The notes beneath the pieces are model-generated. The model was not told the origin of the DNA. It ran no database searches and saw only the letters and a program-made list of their open reading frames with translations. From contig NZ_CALEJS010000039.1 in the NCBI RefSeq assembly GCF_937898475.1, positions 245,761 to 309,760 of the forward strand: 64,000 nucleotides of DNA, read 5' to 3'. The DNA comes from an uncultured Chitinophaga sp. (GTDB taxonomy: Bacteria > Bacteroidota > Bacteroidia > Chitinophagales > Chitinophagaceae). Shown in pieces: positions 27,301 to 34,968 of this stretch (position 1 is its first letter; each line of letters starts with the position of its first letter). Both the position numbers and the translations under genes were made by a program.

Positions 27301-27856
27301 GAAAAGCGAGCTGACAGAGCTGGGCAGCGGCGTACCACCGTGGACCATGGGCCTGACCAATACATTTAACTACAAACGTCTTTCCTTAGAATTCCTGGTA
27401 GACGGTAAGTTCGGTAACAAGGTATTCTCGACCATGGATGTATATGCTACCCGCTTTGGACTGCATAAACAAACGCTGCCGGGCAGGGAATCTGGCCTGG
27501 TGCTGGATGGCGTGGATGCTTCCGGCAATGCCAACCCGCATACCATACCGGTATCAGAACTGCGCCTCTACTACGATAACCTGAAGAACTATACGGAGCT
27601 GTTTGTACAAGACGGGAGTTTCGTGAAACTGCGCCAGGTGATCCTGAGCTATCAGCTGCCCATCTCTCATATCTGGCGGCTGAAAATGGAATCTGCAGCC
27701 GTGTCATTTGTGGCGCGTAACCTGCTCATCTTATACAAACAGACAGACAATTTTGATCCGGAGTCCAGCTATACCAGCGGAAACGCACAAGGATTCGAAG
27801 CCTTTGGCGTACCGCGCACCAGGAGCTATGGCTTGAACCTGATGGTGAAATTCTGA
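24371..27856 (+). CDS. SusC/RagA TonB-linked outer-membrane receptor with N-terminal STN signalling domain
   Basis: 1161 residues. A signal peptide (cleaved after AQN near residue 30) is followed by an STN domain (about 55-125, SLKEALDRLRRFHNIRIAYREG), a carboxypeptidase-regulatory-like domain (150-235, GRVLSSKDNSPIPGATVYVKG) and the TonB box/plug starting SEVVVTALGIRKEKK, with RAANGVILITTKKGKA. The rest is a barrel ending SYGLNLMVKF. The STN domain is the piece that talks to FecR, fitting the sigma/anti-sigma genes just upstream. With the SusD lipoprotein it forms a lidded importer. The imported ligand is not known; the enzymes downstream suggest a nitrogen-containing small molecule or oligomer rather than a polysaccharide. 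Confidence 0.95.
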   Translation: MRRTDQNLFLGILCCALTFGMGKPVIAQNDKVYASRPSSPFHIVSSQGGRSNRASISLKEALDRLRRFHNIRIAYREGLLDGKTVPADVLDKAEKMQPEAALKQLLMDQRLEFKRINDKQFSIFNPSVNADSLSSLFSILLFADKVKGRVLSSKDNSPIPGATVYVKGNPSTATMADGDGNFELTLKEGNKTGSLVLIISSIGFKQQEFTVSNPDDMVTIQLEDTNKSLSEVVVTALGIRKEKKAVPFAVTEVSGSEFTRAREINVANALSGKIAGVNATSLASGPGSSSRVIIRGNTSLNGDNQPLYVVNGMPIDNTNPGGSPTTNGGGLNVDRGDGIAGINPDDIESMSVLKGGAAAALYGSRAANGVILITTKKGKARKGIGVDYNTTLTLEDPAVIPDWQYEYGQGDGGVKPATQQQAIDWGRRSFGTPMDGQLYTQFDGKQHPYSPQKNNIKNFYNTGSTWINTIAFTGGTESINYRFSLSNTDSKSILPNSSLNKKIANLNVNAYLGKRISIEAVAQYNVEEAKNRPSSGDAPGNPNWAVYMIANTVDIRSMDPGYDASGREIQWNETPYASNAYFVVNRFQNNDNKNRFIGQASIKYDLLSNLSVKGTVARDFFNYDFTGIIPTGTVYTQGAAGEYSGRKISVAETNAMLTLNYNQKFWNTVGLNFLAGGNRRRYSSDMTAIDGAQFVIPFFYSYTNLATVTTKPTRNRTGTNSWFASADLDYKSIIFLTLTGRQDWFSTLSPKNNSIFYPAIGTSFILSDAVKLPSFVNFAKLRASWAQVGGATPDPYILNQTYTSVQGGHLGQPVQQITTSNNVNLVTNSSLKPLTATTYEAGLEAQFLNNRLGMDLTFYNRKTTNDIVRTAISRASGYNDALLNVGELTNKGVELLLTGTPVKRKNFSWDVSYNVAYNKSEVVKLAEGLNTIEMAASVGGWAFVHNAVGRPYGIIKGYKIQRNEKGQIIYGSNGYPLKSELTELGSGVPPWTMGLTNTFNYKRLSLEFLVDGKFGNKVFSTMDVYATRFGLHKQTLPGRESGLVLDGVDASGNANPHTIPVSELRLYYDNLKNYTELFVQDGSFVKLRQVILSYQLPISHIWRLKMESAAVSFVARNLLILYKQTDNFDPESSYTSGNAQGFEAFGVPRTRSYGLNLMVKF

Positions 27857-27883
27857 TTTCTTCACGCTTACATCAAAGAGAAT

Positions 27884-29440
27884 ATGTTAAGAAGTATTAA
27901 CAAACTGATATATGTTGCTGTAATGGGGGTGTTGGCATTACAGGCCTGTGATAAAGGTTTTGAGGAAATGAATACCAATCCAGACGCATCACCCAATGTG
28001 CAGCCGGAATTCCTGTTCAGCAAAGCATTGATGGATGGGGTAAGCGGTGGCTATGGCACCACCATCACCACCTGGTATTCTACCAGCATGGTATGCGCAG
28101 GCGGCGCCATACAACACTATGCCACTTACAAGGATGTACCCGGGCTGGGCGATAAATACTATTTTCAGCAGGGTAGTTACCCCTATGCGTATTTTGAGAA
28201 TACTTACCCGGGCGCGGTAAACGAAGTGAATTCCGTTATCAATGCGCTACAGCAGGATGCGGAGGTCAATGTAAACAAGCTTTCCATTGCCCGTATCTGG
28301 CGCGTGTACATCATGCACCGCATTACCGACCTTTTTGGAGATGTGCCTTATAGTGATGCGGTGAAAGGGTATACAGATAATCATTTCACCCCTTCTTACG
28401 ACCAGCAGTCGGCCATTTATCCCGACATGCTGAAAGAGCTGGACGAAGCTGCCGCTGCTTTTAATGCCGCACAACCCAGCTTCGCGGCCGGCGACTTTGT
28501 GTACAACGGTAATATCACACAATGGAAAAAGCTGGCTTACTCCCTGATGCTCCGCCTGGGCATGCGCCTGAGCAAGGTAGACCCGGCGGCGGCGCAAACA
28601 TGGGTGCAGAAAGCCATTGCCGGCGGTGTGATTACCACGGATGGCGACAGGGCCACCATGAAGTATGCCGATGGCCCGCAAACCTATAACCAGAACCCCG
28701 CCTCTTATGATATGCTGAGCAACAATTTTGCAGTGGCAAATGGGGATGGTAATACGGAGGGCGGCAAGTTTGCCAAAACACTGATCGACTACCTGAAAAC
28801 CAATAACGATCCACGTCTCAATGTCATTGCAGTAGTATGGGTAAATGGTAAACCGGATACAAGCACTACCCTGCAGAAGGGAATGCCTAACGGCCTGCTG
28901 GGCAAGCCGGCTGATTTTGTGAGCTATTCGGAGCCTAATCCCAATACCATACTGCTCAAAGCAGCGCCGTTCATCATTATGAGCGCGGCTGAAACGAACC
29001 TGCTGCTGGCCGAAGCTGCCGCCCGCGGATGGTACGCGGGCGATGCGGCAGCAGCCTATGAGAATGGCATCAGCGCCGCCATGCGCAACTGGTCTTTATT
29101 CGGTGCCGGTGGCGTGATCAGCAATGAGCGTATCAGCGCTTACCTGGCCAGCCATACCTTTAACAGCGGCGGCAGCCTGAATGAGAAACTGAACCAGATC
29201 CACACGCAGATGTGGGTGGCCCTACTGATTGACGAGCAGGAGGCATGGGCTAACTGGCGGCGTACCAGCTTCCCGGTACTGACACCGGTGAACATCCCGG
29301 GCAATATTACTAACGGGACCATCCCCCGGCGCCTGATCTATCCACCTTCTGAAGAAAGTGTTAACAATGCCAACTTCCAGCAGGCGGTTCAGCGCCAGGG
29401 TCCGAATGAGTTTACCACCCGTGTATGGTGGGATAAATAA
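27884..29440 (+). CDS. SusD/RagB-family surface lipoprotein
   Basis: 518 residues. The signal sequence ends in a lipobox with Cys22 (GVLALQAC), followed by DKGFEEMNTNPDAS, the usual SusD opening. TPR-like helices and ITDLFGDVPYSDAVKG are typical of SusD-like_2 proteins, which close over the SusC barrel. It lies 27 bases after susC and is surely co-transcribed. No glycoside hydrolase is adjacent, so the pair is probably not for a complex glycan. Confidence 0.95.
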   Translation: MLRSINKLIYVAVMGVLALQACDKGFEEMNTNPDASPNVQPEFLFSKALMDGVSGGYGTTITTWYSTSMVCAGGAIQHYATYKDVPGLGDKYYFQQGSYPYAYFENTYPGAVNEVNSVINALQQDAEVNVNKLSIARIWRVYIMHRITDLFGDVPYSDAVKGYTDNHFTPSYDQQSAIYPDMLKELDEAAAAFNAAQPSFAAGDFVYNGNITQWKKLAYSLMLRLGMRLSKVDPAAAQTWVQKAIAGGVITTDGDRATMKYADGPQTYNQNPASYDMLSNNFAVANGDGNTEGGKFAKTLIDYLKTNNDPRLNVIAVVWVNGKPDTSTTLQKGMPNGLLGKPADFVSYSEPNPNTILLKAAPFIIMSAAETNLLLAEAAARGWYAGDAAAAYENGISAAMRNWSLFGAGGVISNERISAYLASHTFNSGGSLNEKLNQIHTQMWVALLIDEQEAWANWRRTSFPVLTPVNIPGNITNGTIPRRLIYPPSEESVNNANFQQAVQRQGPNEFTTRVWWDK

Positions 29441-29447
29441 TACAACA

Positions 29448-29561
29448 TGTCTGAAGTTTGAGGGTGAAAGGTTGATGTTCGGATAGGGAGATTTAAGTAA
29501 ATTTACTTATCCGCAACAACCAGAAACACACCTCAAACTTCAAACCTCAGACTTCAAACTT
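29448..29561. repeat. Inverted repeat of 7-nt TTCAAAC-type words between susD and ridA-like gene
   Basis: GTCTGAAGTTTGAGGG on the left can pair with the right arm, which consists of 7-base words TTCAAAC, CTCAGAC and similar ending at 29561. A perfect 14-base palindrome AAGTAAATTTACTT (29495-29508) sits in the loop. No gene is visible. It may fine-tune expression between the susCD and enzyme parts of the operon; this is inference. Confidence 0.6.
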
Positions 29562-29568
29562 TGGAACT

Positions 29569-30030
29569 ATGATAAACGAAAGAAGAAGCGTTATTAAAAA
29601 ACTGTTCACGTCTATCGCAGGTATTGCCGGTTTTGGCGCTGTAGCCAAAGCTGCCTCAGGTACAGCAACATTTGACAAACAGGCCGAGGGGGTGGTGTAT
29701 GACCAGGAAGTACCCCTGTTCTCCAGCATTACCAAGCACAATGGCCTTGTTTTCATTGCCGGTATAGGAGCGCATTTTGAAGGCGATATTAAGTCCCACA
29801 CAGACCATGTGCTGAAGGAAATGGAAGCGCAGCTGAAGAAAGCCGGTACTTCTATGGATAAAGTACTGAAAGTAAGCGTTTTCCTGCATGACCTGAATGA
29901 CTACAAAGGTATGAACGAGGTGTTCCGCGGGCGCTTTGGCAATAATCCGCCGGTACGCACTACGGTGGCAGTATATGGCGGTGTGCCGGGTAACTCATTG
30001 GTGGAAATGGACTGCATTGCCGCTCAGTAA
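29569..30030 (+). CDS. RidA (YjgF/YER057c/UK114) family protein with Tat signal
   Basis: 153 residues. The N-terminus has a twin-arginine signal (ERRSVIKKLF followed by a hydrophobic run to AKA), so the protein should be exported folded. The RidA fold follows (GLVFIAGIGAHFEGDIKSHTDHVLKEM and GNNPPVRTTVAVYGGVPGNSLVEMDCIA), with the conserved Arg (PVRTTV) that RidA uses to hydrolyse enamines/imines made by PLP enzymes. That a PLP enzyme gene follows directly makes imine clearance its likely job, here in the periplasm, which is unusual. Confidence 0.88.
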   Translation: MINERRSVIKKLFTSIAGIAGFGAVAKAASGTATFDKQAEGVVYDQEVPLFSSITKHNGLVFIAGIGAHFEGDIKSHTDHVLKEMEAQLKKAGTSMDKVLKVSVFLHDLNDYKGMNEVFRGRFGNNPPVRTTVAVYGGVPGNSLVEMDCIAAQ

Positions 30031-30032
30031 AC

Positions 30033-30183
30033 GTTTGAAAGTTTAACTGTTTGAAGGTTTAACCGTTAGAGCGTTTGAACGTTTGAAGAAGGTCTTACCA
30101 GGTAAGCGGTCCTTCAAACTTTCAAATCCCAAACGTTCAAACTTTCAGACGCTCAGGCTTTCAAACCTTCAAACTTTAAAACT
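30033..30183. repeat. Long inverted repeat built from an octanucleotide ladder
   Basis: From 30033 to 30088 seven 8-base words follow with exact 8-base spacing, all variants of GTTTGAAG or GTTTAACC. Around 30091-30117 GGTCTTACC faces GGTAAGCGG at the hairpin tip, and the right arm (30111-30183) is again a ladder of about 8-base words of the TTCAAACT type, complementary to the left. It fills the whole gap between the RidA-like gene and the PLP enzyme gene. It is the longest and most regular of the word-type repeats here. Confidence 0.75.
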
Positions 30184-30189
30184 TTTTGT

Positions 30190-31416
30190 ATGATCTCTCG
30201 CAGAAATTTAATAAAAAATCTTTCTGCCGTTCCCCTATTGGGTGGACTGGCGGGCACCACCAAAGTGCTTCCCTTCCTGGAAGCAGCGCCGGCAGCCGGC
30301 AAGGACTACTTCAGGGAACTGGGTGTACGCACATTCATCAATGCTGCCGGTACCTATACCGCGATGACGGGCTCACTGATGCTGCCCGAAGTGCTGGAAG
30401 CCATCCGGTATGCATCTAAAGAGTATGTAATGCTGGATGAGATACAGGATAAAGCAGGCCAGCGTATTGCCTCCCTGGTACGCAGCGAGTATGCGGTGGT
30501 AACCTCCGGCGCCTTCTCGGCCATTACCCTTGGCCTTACCGGCGTACTGGCAGGAATGGACGAAAAGAAGGTGGCGATGGTGCCGCAACTGGAAGGTACC
30601 GGTATGAAAACGGAAGTGATCATGCAGAAAGCACATGACATTCCCTATGCACATGCCCTGAAGAACACAGGTGTAAAGGTGATTATGATAGAAACAAGGG
30701 AAGAGCTGGAGAAGGCCATCAACGACCAGACGGCCATGCTCTTTTTTGTGAATGCCAACAACTATGACGGCAAGATACAGGTGGAAGAATGGATCAAGGT
30801 TGCCAAAGATCATAACCTGCCCGCCATGATAGACTGCGCAGCAGATGTGCCGCCGGTGGAAAACCTCTGGCGGTATACGGAAATGGGATACGACATGGTT
30901 TGTTTTTCCGGCGGCAAGGGTATTCGCGGCCCGCAGAGCGCCGGCCTGCTGCTGGGTAAGGAAAAGTACCTGAAGGCAGCCAGGTTAAGCATGCCCCCCA
31001 GGGGTAATACCATTGGGCGTGGAATGAAAGTGAATAAGGAAGAGATTTTGGGCATGATGGTAGCACTGGAACTGTATGTAGCCCGCGACCATGCCAAAGA
31101 ATGGAAGCAATGGGAAGCACAGATTGCCCAGATCGGCGATGCCGCTAAATCGGTACCCGGCGTAACGGTGGAAACAAAAGTGCCGCCGGTAGCCAATCAT
31201 ATTCCCACCCTCCATGTTTCATGGGATGCACAAAAACTGCCTTTCACCGCCGCCCAGCTAAGGGAAAAACTGCGCAAAGGCACCCCATCTATCGAAGTAG
31301 CAGACGGACAGCATGGTAATAAATACGCCATCAGCATCACAACCTGGATGCTGGTACCGGGACAGGAAAAGATCGTAGCGGCAAAATTGAAGGAAGCGCT
31401 GTCTGCAGAGTCCTAA
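30190..31416 (+). CDS. SelA/DgaE-like PLP-dependent enzyme with Tat signal
   Basis: 408 residues. The N-terminus has a twin-arginine motif (SRRNLIKNL) and a hydrophobic stretch. The mature part is a fold-type I PLP enzyme of the SelA-like group: LGVRTFINAAGTYTAMTGSLM, VTSGAFSAITLGLTGVLAG, MIDCAADVPPVENL, and the Schiff-base Lys243 in CFSGGKGIRGPQSAGLLLG. Relatives include selenocysteine synthase and D-glucosaminate-6-phosphate ammonia-lyase (DgaE). A lyase or ammonia-lyase acting on an amino acid or amino sugar is the best guess. Tat export fits an enzyme that must bind its cofactor before crossing the membrane. It begins the group of enzyme genes 30190-33674. Confidence 0.85.
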   Translation: MISRRNLIKNLSAVPLLGGLAGTTKVLPFLEAAPAAGKDYFRELGVRTFINAAGTYTAMTGSLMLPEVLEAIRYASKEYVMLDEIQDKAGQRIASLVRSEYAVVTSGAFSAITLGLTGVLAGMDEKKVAMVPQLEGTGMKTEVIMQKAHDIPYAHALKNTGVKVIMIETREELEKAINDQTAMLFFVNANNYDGKIQVEEWIKVAKDHNLPAMIDCAADVPPVENLWRYTEMGYDMVCFSGGKGIRGPQSAGLLLGKEKYLKAARLSMPPRGNTIGRGMKVNKEEILGMMVALELYVARDHAKEWKQWEAQIAQIGDAAKSVPGVTVETKVPPVANHIPTLHVSWDAQKLPFTAAQLREKLRKGTPSIEVADGQHGNKYAISITTWMLVPGQEKIVAAKLKEALSAES

Positions 31417-31434
31417 CGTTTAAAAATATATCGG

Positions 31435-32721
31435 ATGAAAAGATTCATGAAGAACGGGTGCCTGCTCTTCGCAGGCATGCTGTTTTTCAGCGGAGCATGT
31501 ATTGCCCAGCAATACAGCCTGCTTATCAAAGGCGGCCATGTGATAGACCCGAAGAACAACATTGACCGGGTAATGGATATTGCCATTAACGGTGATTCCA
31601 TCGCTGCTGTAGCAGCCAGCATCAACCCCTCTGCCGCAAAGAAAGTGATCAATGCCGAAGGCCTGTACGTAACACCCGGATTGATAGACATGCATACGCA
31701 TAATTTTGCGGGCACGGAAGACGGCCGTTATCTCAATAACAGCTATGTGGCAGTGGCGCCGGATGGCTTTACCTTCCGTTGCGGGGTTACCACCGTGGTG
31801 GATGCAGGCAGCTCCGGCTGGAAGAACTTCGAGCTTTTTAAGCGGCAAACCATCCTGCATTCTCAAACCAGGGTGCTGGCATTCCTGAACATAGTGGGAG
31901 AAGGCATGCGTGGCGGCGTGTATGAACAGAACGCAGCAGATATGGATGCCAAAATGACCGCCCTCACCATCCTGCATAATAAACCGTACCTGGTGGGCAT
32001 TAAGCTGGCGCATTATGTAGGTGCAGAATGGACGCCGGTAGACCGTGCCGTAGAAGCAGGTAAGATAGCCAATGTACCGGTAATGGTAGACTTTGGCTCA
32101 CAGCAGCCCCCCTTATCACTGGAAGCATTGTTCATGGAGCACCTGCGACCAGGCGATATATTCACGCACGCCTATGCGCAATTGAAAAGCCGCCAGGCGA
32201 TCGTGAATGAAAAAGGGATACTGGAGCCTTTTGCAGAAAAAGCCCGCAAGAAAGGGATCATTTTTGATGTAGGGCACGGCGGTGCCAGCTTTGCTTTTTC
32301 ACAGGCAGTGCCTGCCATGAAGGCCGGCTTTTTCCCTACTACTATCAGCACAGACATACATACTTCCAGTATGAATGCAGGGATGAAAGATATGCTGAAC
32401 GTAATGTCCAAATGCCTGAACCTGGGCATGGATGTGGCAGCCGTTATAAGGGCCTCTACCTGGGAGCCGGCTAAAGCCATTCAGCATGAAGAGCTGGGGC
32501 ACCTGTCAAAAGGAGCTGTGGCTGACATTGCCATCCTGCAGGTAATGAAAGGGAAGTTTGGTTTTATTGACGCCATTAACAGCCGTATGGATGGTAACCA
32601 GAAACTGGAATGCGAGCTGACCATACGCGCCGGTAAAGTGGTGTATGATCTGAACGGCCTGGCTGGTACGCCTTACAACCCTGCTGCAACCATATCCACA
32701 GAAGAACCCGGAGATCATTGA
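31435..32721 (+). CDS. Exported amidohydrolase/deacetylase-family metallohydrolase
   Basis: 428 residues. A Sec signal (GCLLFAGMLFFSGACIAQ) precedes a dihydroorotase-like amidohydrolase: the metal motif HTH at residues 87-89 (GLIDMHTHNF), VGIKLAHYVG (candidate carbamylated Lys region), FTHAYAQ, FDVGHGGASF and the catalytic Asp in TISTDIHTSS. It resembles the group annotated as EF_0837/AHA_3915 amidohydrolases, whose genes often sit beside SelA-like PLP enzymes, as here. The substrate may be an N-acyl or cyclic amide. FSGAC could also be a lipobox. 19 bases separate it from the PLP gene. Confidence 0.88.
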   Translation: MKRFMKNGCLLFAGMLFFSGACIAQQYSLLIKGGHVIDPKNNIDRVMDIAINGDSIAAVAASINPSAAKKVINAEGLYVTPGLIDMHTHNFAGTEDGRYLNNSYVAVAPDGFTFRCGVTTVVDAGSSGWKNFELFKRQTILHSQTRVLAFLNIVGEGMRGGVYEQNAADMDAKMTALTILHNKPYLVGIKLAHYVGAEWTPVDRAVEAGKIANVPVMVDFGSQQPPLSLEALFMEHLRPGDIFTHAYAQLKSRQAIVNEKGILEPFAEKARKKGIIFDVGHGGASFAFSQAVPAMKAGFFPTTISTDIHTSSMNAGMKDMLNVMSKCLNLGMDVAAVIRASTWEPAKAIQHEELGHLSKGAVADIAILQVMKGKFGFIDAINSRMDGNQKLECELTIRAGKVVYDLNGLAGTPYNPAATISTEEPGDH

Positions 32722-32750
32722 TTCCATTAAACTGATACACGATAGCCATT

Positions 32751-33674
32751 ATGAGGATAACATACCTGTTAACATTATTACTGCTGGTTTGCCTGCCTGG
32801 CCTGCTGTCAGGGCAAACCCTTTCAAAAGAAGAGTTGATCTTTCTCACATCTGCCTGGAAGGGAGCGCGCTTTCCGGATGGGCGCCCTAAGGTACCAGAC
32901 AGCCTGCTGGAAAAGGCAAAGCATATTGGCATAGAGGAAGCATGGACCATACTGGATAACGATGGCTACCACTGCCAGTTTGAAGGCGGCTGGAAAATAC
33001 TGCACCCCGAAACGCCCATGGTGGGCAGGGCTGTAACCGCTATGTATATGCCCGCCCGCCCGGATGTGGAAAAGAACATCCTGGAGAGAGGGCATAACCA
33101 GGGATTTAAAGGCAATACCAATTCCTGGCCCATACAGCAGCTAACCAAAGGCGATATCTATGTGGCAGATGGTTTTGGCAAGATAGCAGAAGGTACGCTG
33201 ATAGGGGATAACCTGGGTAATGCCATCTTCAGCCGCACAGGCAATGGGGTGGTATTCGATGCATCCGCCCGCGACATTGAAGGGCTGGCAGATATAAACG
33301 GGTTCAATGCCTTTGTACGCGACTGGCACCCTTCTTATCTGAAGAACGCGGTGCTTATGGGACTGAACACGCCCATTCGTATAGGCGGGGCGGTAGTGCT
33401 GCCGGGCGACCTGGTGCTGGCCCAGCGGGAAGGTATTCTCTTCATACCGGCCCATATGGCTGAAAAGGTGATCAACACGGCGATCTTTATTGGTATGAAA
33501 GATCAGTTTGGGCACGCCATGCTGAAGTCCGGTAAATACACACCCGGCGAAATAGACAACCAGTGGACGGAAAAGATCAAGGAAGAGTTCCTGCAATGGC
33601 TGCAGCAGCATCCGGGGCCTATACAGCTGAATAAAGAAAAGCTCGATCAATATTTACAGGGAAGAACCTGGTAA
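32751..33674 (+). CDS. Exported RraA-like (HMG aldolase / oxaloacetate decarboxylase) family protein
   Basis: 307 residues, longer than cytoplasmic RraA (about 160-220). A Sec signal (MRITYLLTLLLLVCLPGLLS) is followed by a helical lead-in and the RraA fold: AVTAMYMPARPDV, GDIYVADGFGKIAEGTLIGD, and VVFDASARDIEGL, whose RD pair binds the divalent metal and oxo-acid substrate in aldolase members. The family either cleaves 4-hydroxy-4-methyl-2-oxoglutarate, decarboxylates oxaloacetate or, as RraA, binds RNase E. The exported location rules out the last. It is the third enzyme of the set and may act on a 2-oxo acid. Confidence 0.85.
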   Translation: MRITYLLTLLLLVCLPGLLSGQTLSKEELIFLTSAWKGARFPDGRPKVPDSLLEKAKHIGIEEAWTILDNDGYHCQFEGGWKILHPETPMVGRAVTAMYMPARPDVEKNILERGHNQGFKGNTNSWPIQQLTKGDIYVADGFGKIAEGTLIGDNLGNAIFSRTGNGVVFDASARDIEGLADINGFNAFVRDWHPSYLKNAVLMGLNTPIRIGGAVVLPGDLVLAQREGILFIPAHMAEKVINTAIFIGMKDQFGHAMLKSGKYTPGEIDNQWTEKIKEEFLQWLQQHPGPIQLNKEKLDQYLQGRTW

Positions 33675-33692
33675 GCATTTAAATCGCACGTT

Positions 33693-34823
33693 ATGTCATT
33701 CTCTTCCAATAAACCCAGCCTGTTCATGGCTATTGTCGCCGCAGTGCTGCTGCTGGTTAATATCATCCTGTTCAGTACCGGTAACACCACCAAGGCAGGG
33801 CCTTTCATGATCGCATTCTGGGCGGTGCTGGCCATCCTGTTCAACAGGCATACCGCTACCAAAGGATTTGTATACACTTTGATGATATTTACGGCTGTAA
33901 CAACAGCTTTATTCTACCCACAGCCTTTTACAAAGCCTAATGGCTGGGACCTGTCTTTATTGATCACACCATTGATCCAGGTCATTATGTTTGGCATGGG
34001 CACCTCCATGAGCCTGCGCGATTTTTATGGCGTTGTAAAAATGCCTGCCGGCGTGTTCATTGGCATTACCTGTCATTTTACGATTATGCCGCTGGTAGGC
34101 CTGCTCCTGGCCACTACCCTGCGTTTCCCGCCGGAGATTGCCGCAGGGGTGATCCTGATAGGGTCTGCGCCATGCGGCATGGCATCCAATGTAATCTCTT
34201 ACCTGGCCAGGGCCAACCTGGCGCTTTCTGTTACACTGACGGCAGTATCTACGCTGCTGGCGCCCTTCTTAACACCGTTGCTGATGCAATGGCTGGCAGG
34301 TAATTACATTGAGATCAGTGTACAGAAAATGATGTGGGACATCGCCAAGATGGTAATCATTCCCGTGGCGGGCGGACTGGTGTTCAACCATTTCCTGAGC
34401 GGCCGTATCGGCTGGCTGGACAAGCTGATGCCAAAGCTCTCCATGGCCGCTATTGCATTTATTATTGTGATCATCACCGCTCATGGCCGCGAGAGCCTGC
34501 TGAATGTGGGTCTATTGCTGGTGCTGGCAGGGCTTGCGCATAACCTGGCCGGTTACACGCTGGGCTACTGGTTTTGCCGTTTAATACGCATGAAGGAGCA
34601 GGACTGCCGTACTATTGCTATTGAGGTGGGTATGCAGAATGGCGGCCTGGCGTCTGCCATTGCCAAAGAAATGGGAAAGATCGCTACAGTTGGACTGGCG
34701 CCCGCCATTTTTGGGCCGGTGATGAATATTACTGGCTCCCTGCTGGCGTCCTGGTGGCATCGCAGGCCGCCTGAAGGCACGGAAGAGTCCGAGGCTGTAG
34801 CAGAAGCGGCCATCTTTCAGTGA
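33693..34823 (+). CDS. Bile acid:sodium symporter (BASS) family transporter
   Basis: 376 residues with about ten membrane segments. Family signs are GSAPCGMASNVISYLARANLALSVTLTA (the first half-site of the sodium/substrate site) and EVGMQNGGLASAIAKEM (the crossover helix). BASS members carry organic acids such as bile acids, pyruvate or pantoate with sodium. It is 19 bases after the RraA-like gene and closes the operon, so it may take up the product of the exported enzymes. The substrate is inference. Confidence 0.9.
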   Translation: MSFSSNKPSLFMAIVAAVLLLVNIILFSTGNTTKAGPFMIAFWAVLAILFNRHTATKGFVYTLMIFTAVTTALFYPQPFTKPNGWDLSLLITPLIQVIMFGMGTSMSLRDFYGVVKMPAGVFIGITCHFTIMPLVGLLLATTLRFPPEIAAGVILIGSAPCGMASNVISYLARANLALSVTLTAVSTLLAPFLTPLLMQWLAGNYIEISVQKMMWDIAKMVIIPVAGGLVFNHFLSGRIGWLDKLMPKLSMAAIAFIIVIITAHGRESLLNVGLLLVLAGLAHNLAGYTLGYWFCRLIRMKEQDCRTIAIEVGMQNGGLASAIAKEMGKIATVGLAPAIFGPVMNITGSLLASWWHRRPPEGTEESEAVAEAAIFQ

Positions 34824-34937
34824 TGGGTTGATCGTTTTACCAGCAGAGACAGCAGCCATATTTTTTCGCTGCCCTGAATTGTTGCCTGGCAATAACTCAG
34901 GGCATTTTTTATATCCATTCAGAAATATATTTTTAAA

Positions 34938-34960
34938 TGAGCGAACGCTCACTTACCTTT
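34938..34960 (+). promoter_or_regulatory. TetR operator overlapping the promoter of the first TetR gene
   Basis: TGAGCG AA CGCTCA (34938-34951) is an inverted repeat placed directly in front of an exact -7 element TACCTTTG (34953-34960), 9 bases before the ATG. A related palindrome TGAGCGCTCA lies at 35584, before the pump gene, so both are likely sites of the same repressor. Confidence 0.75.
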
Positions 34961-34968
34961 GTGCCAGC

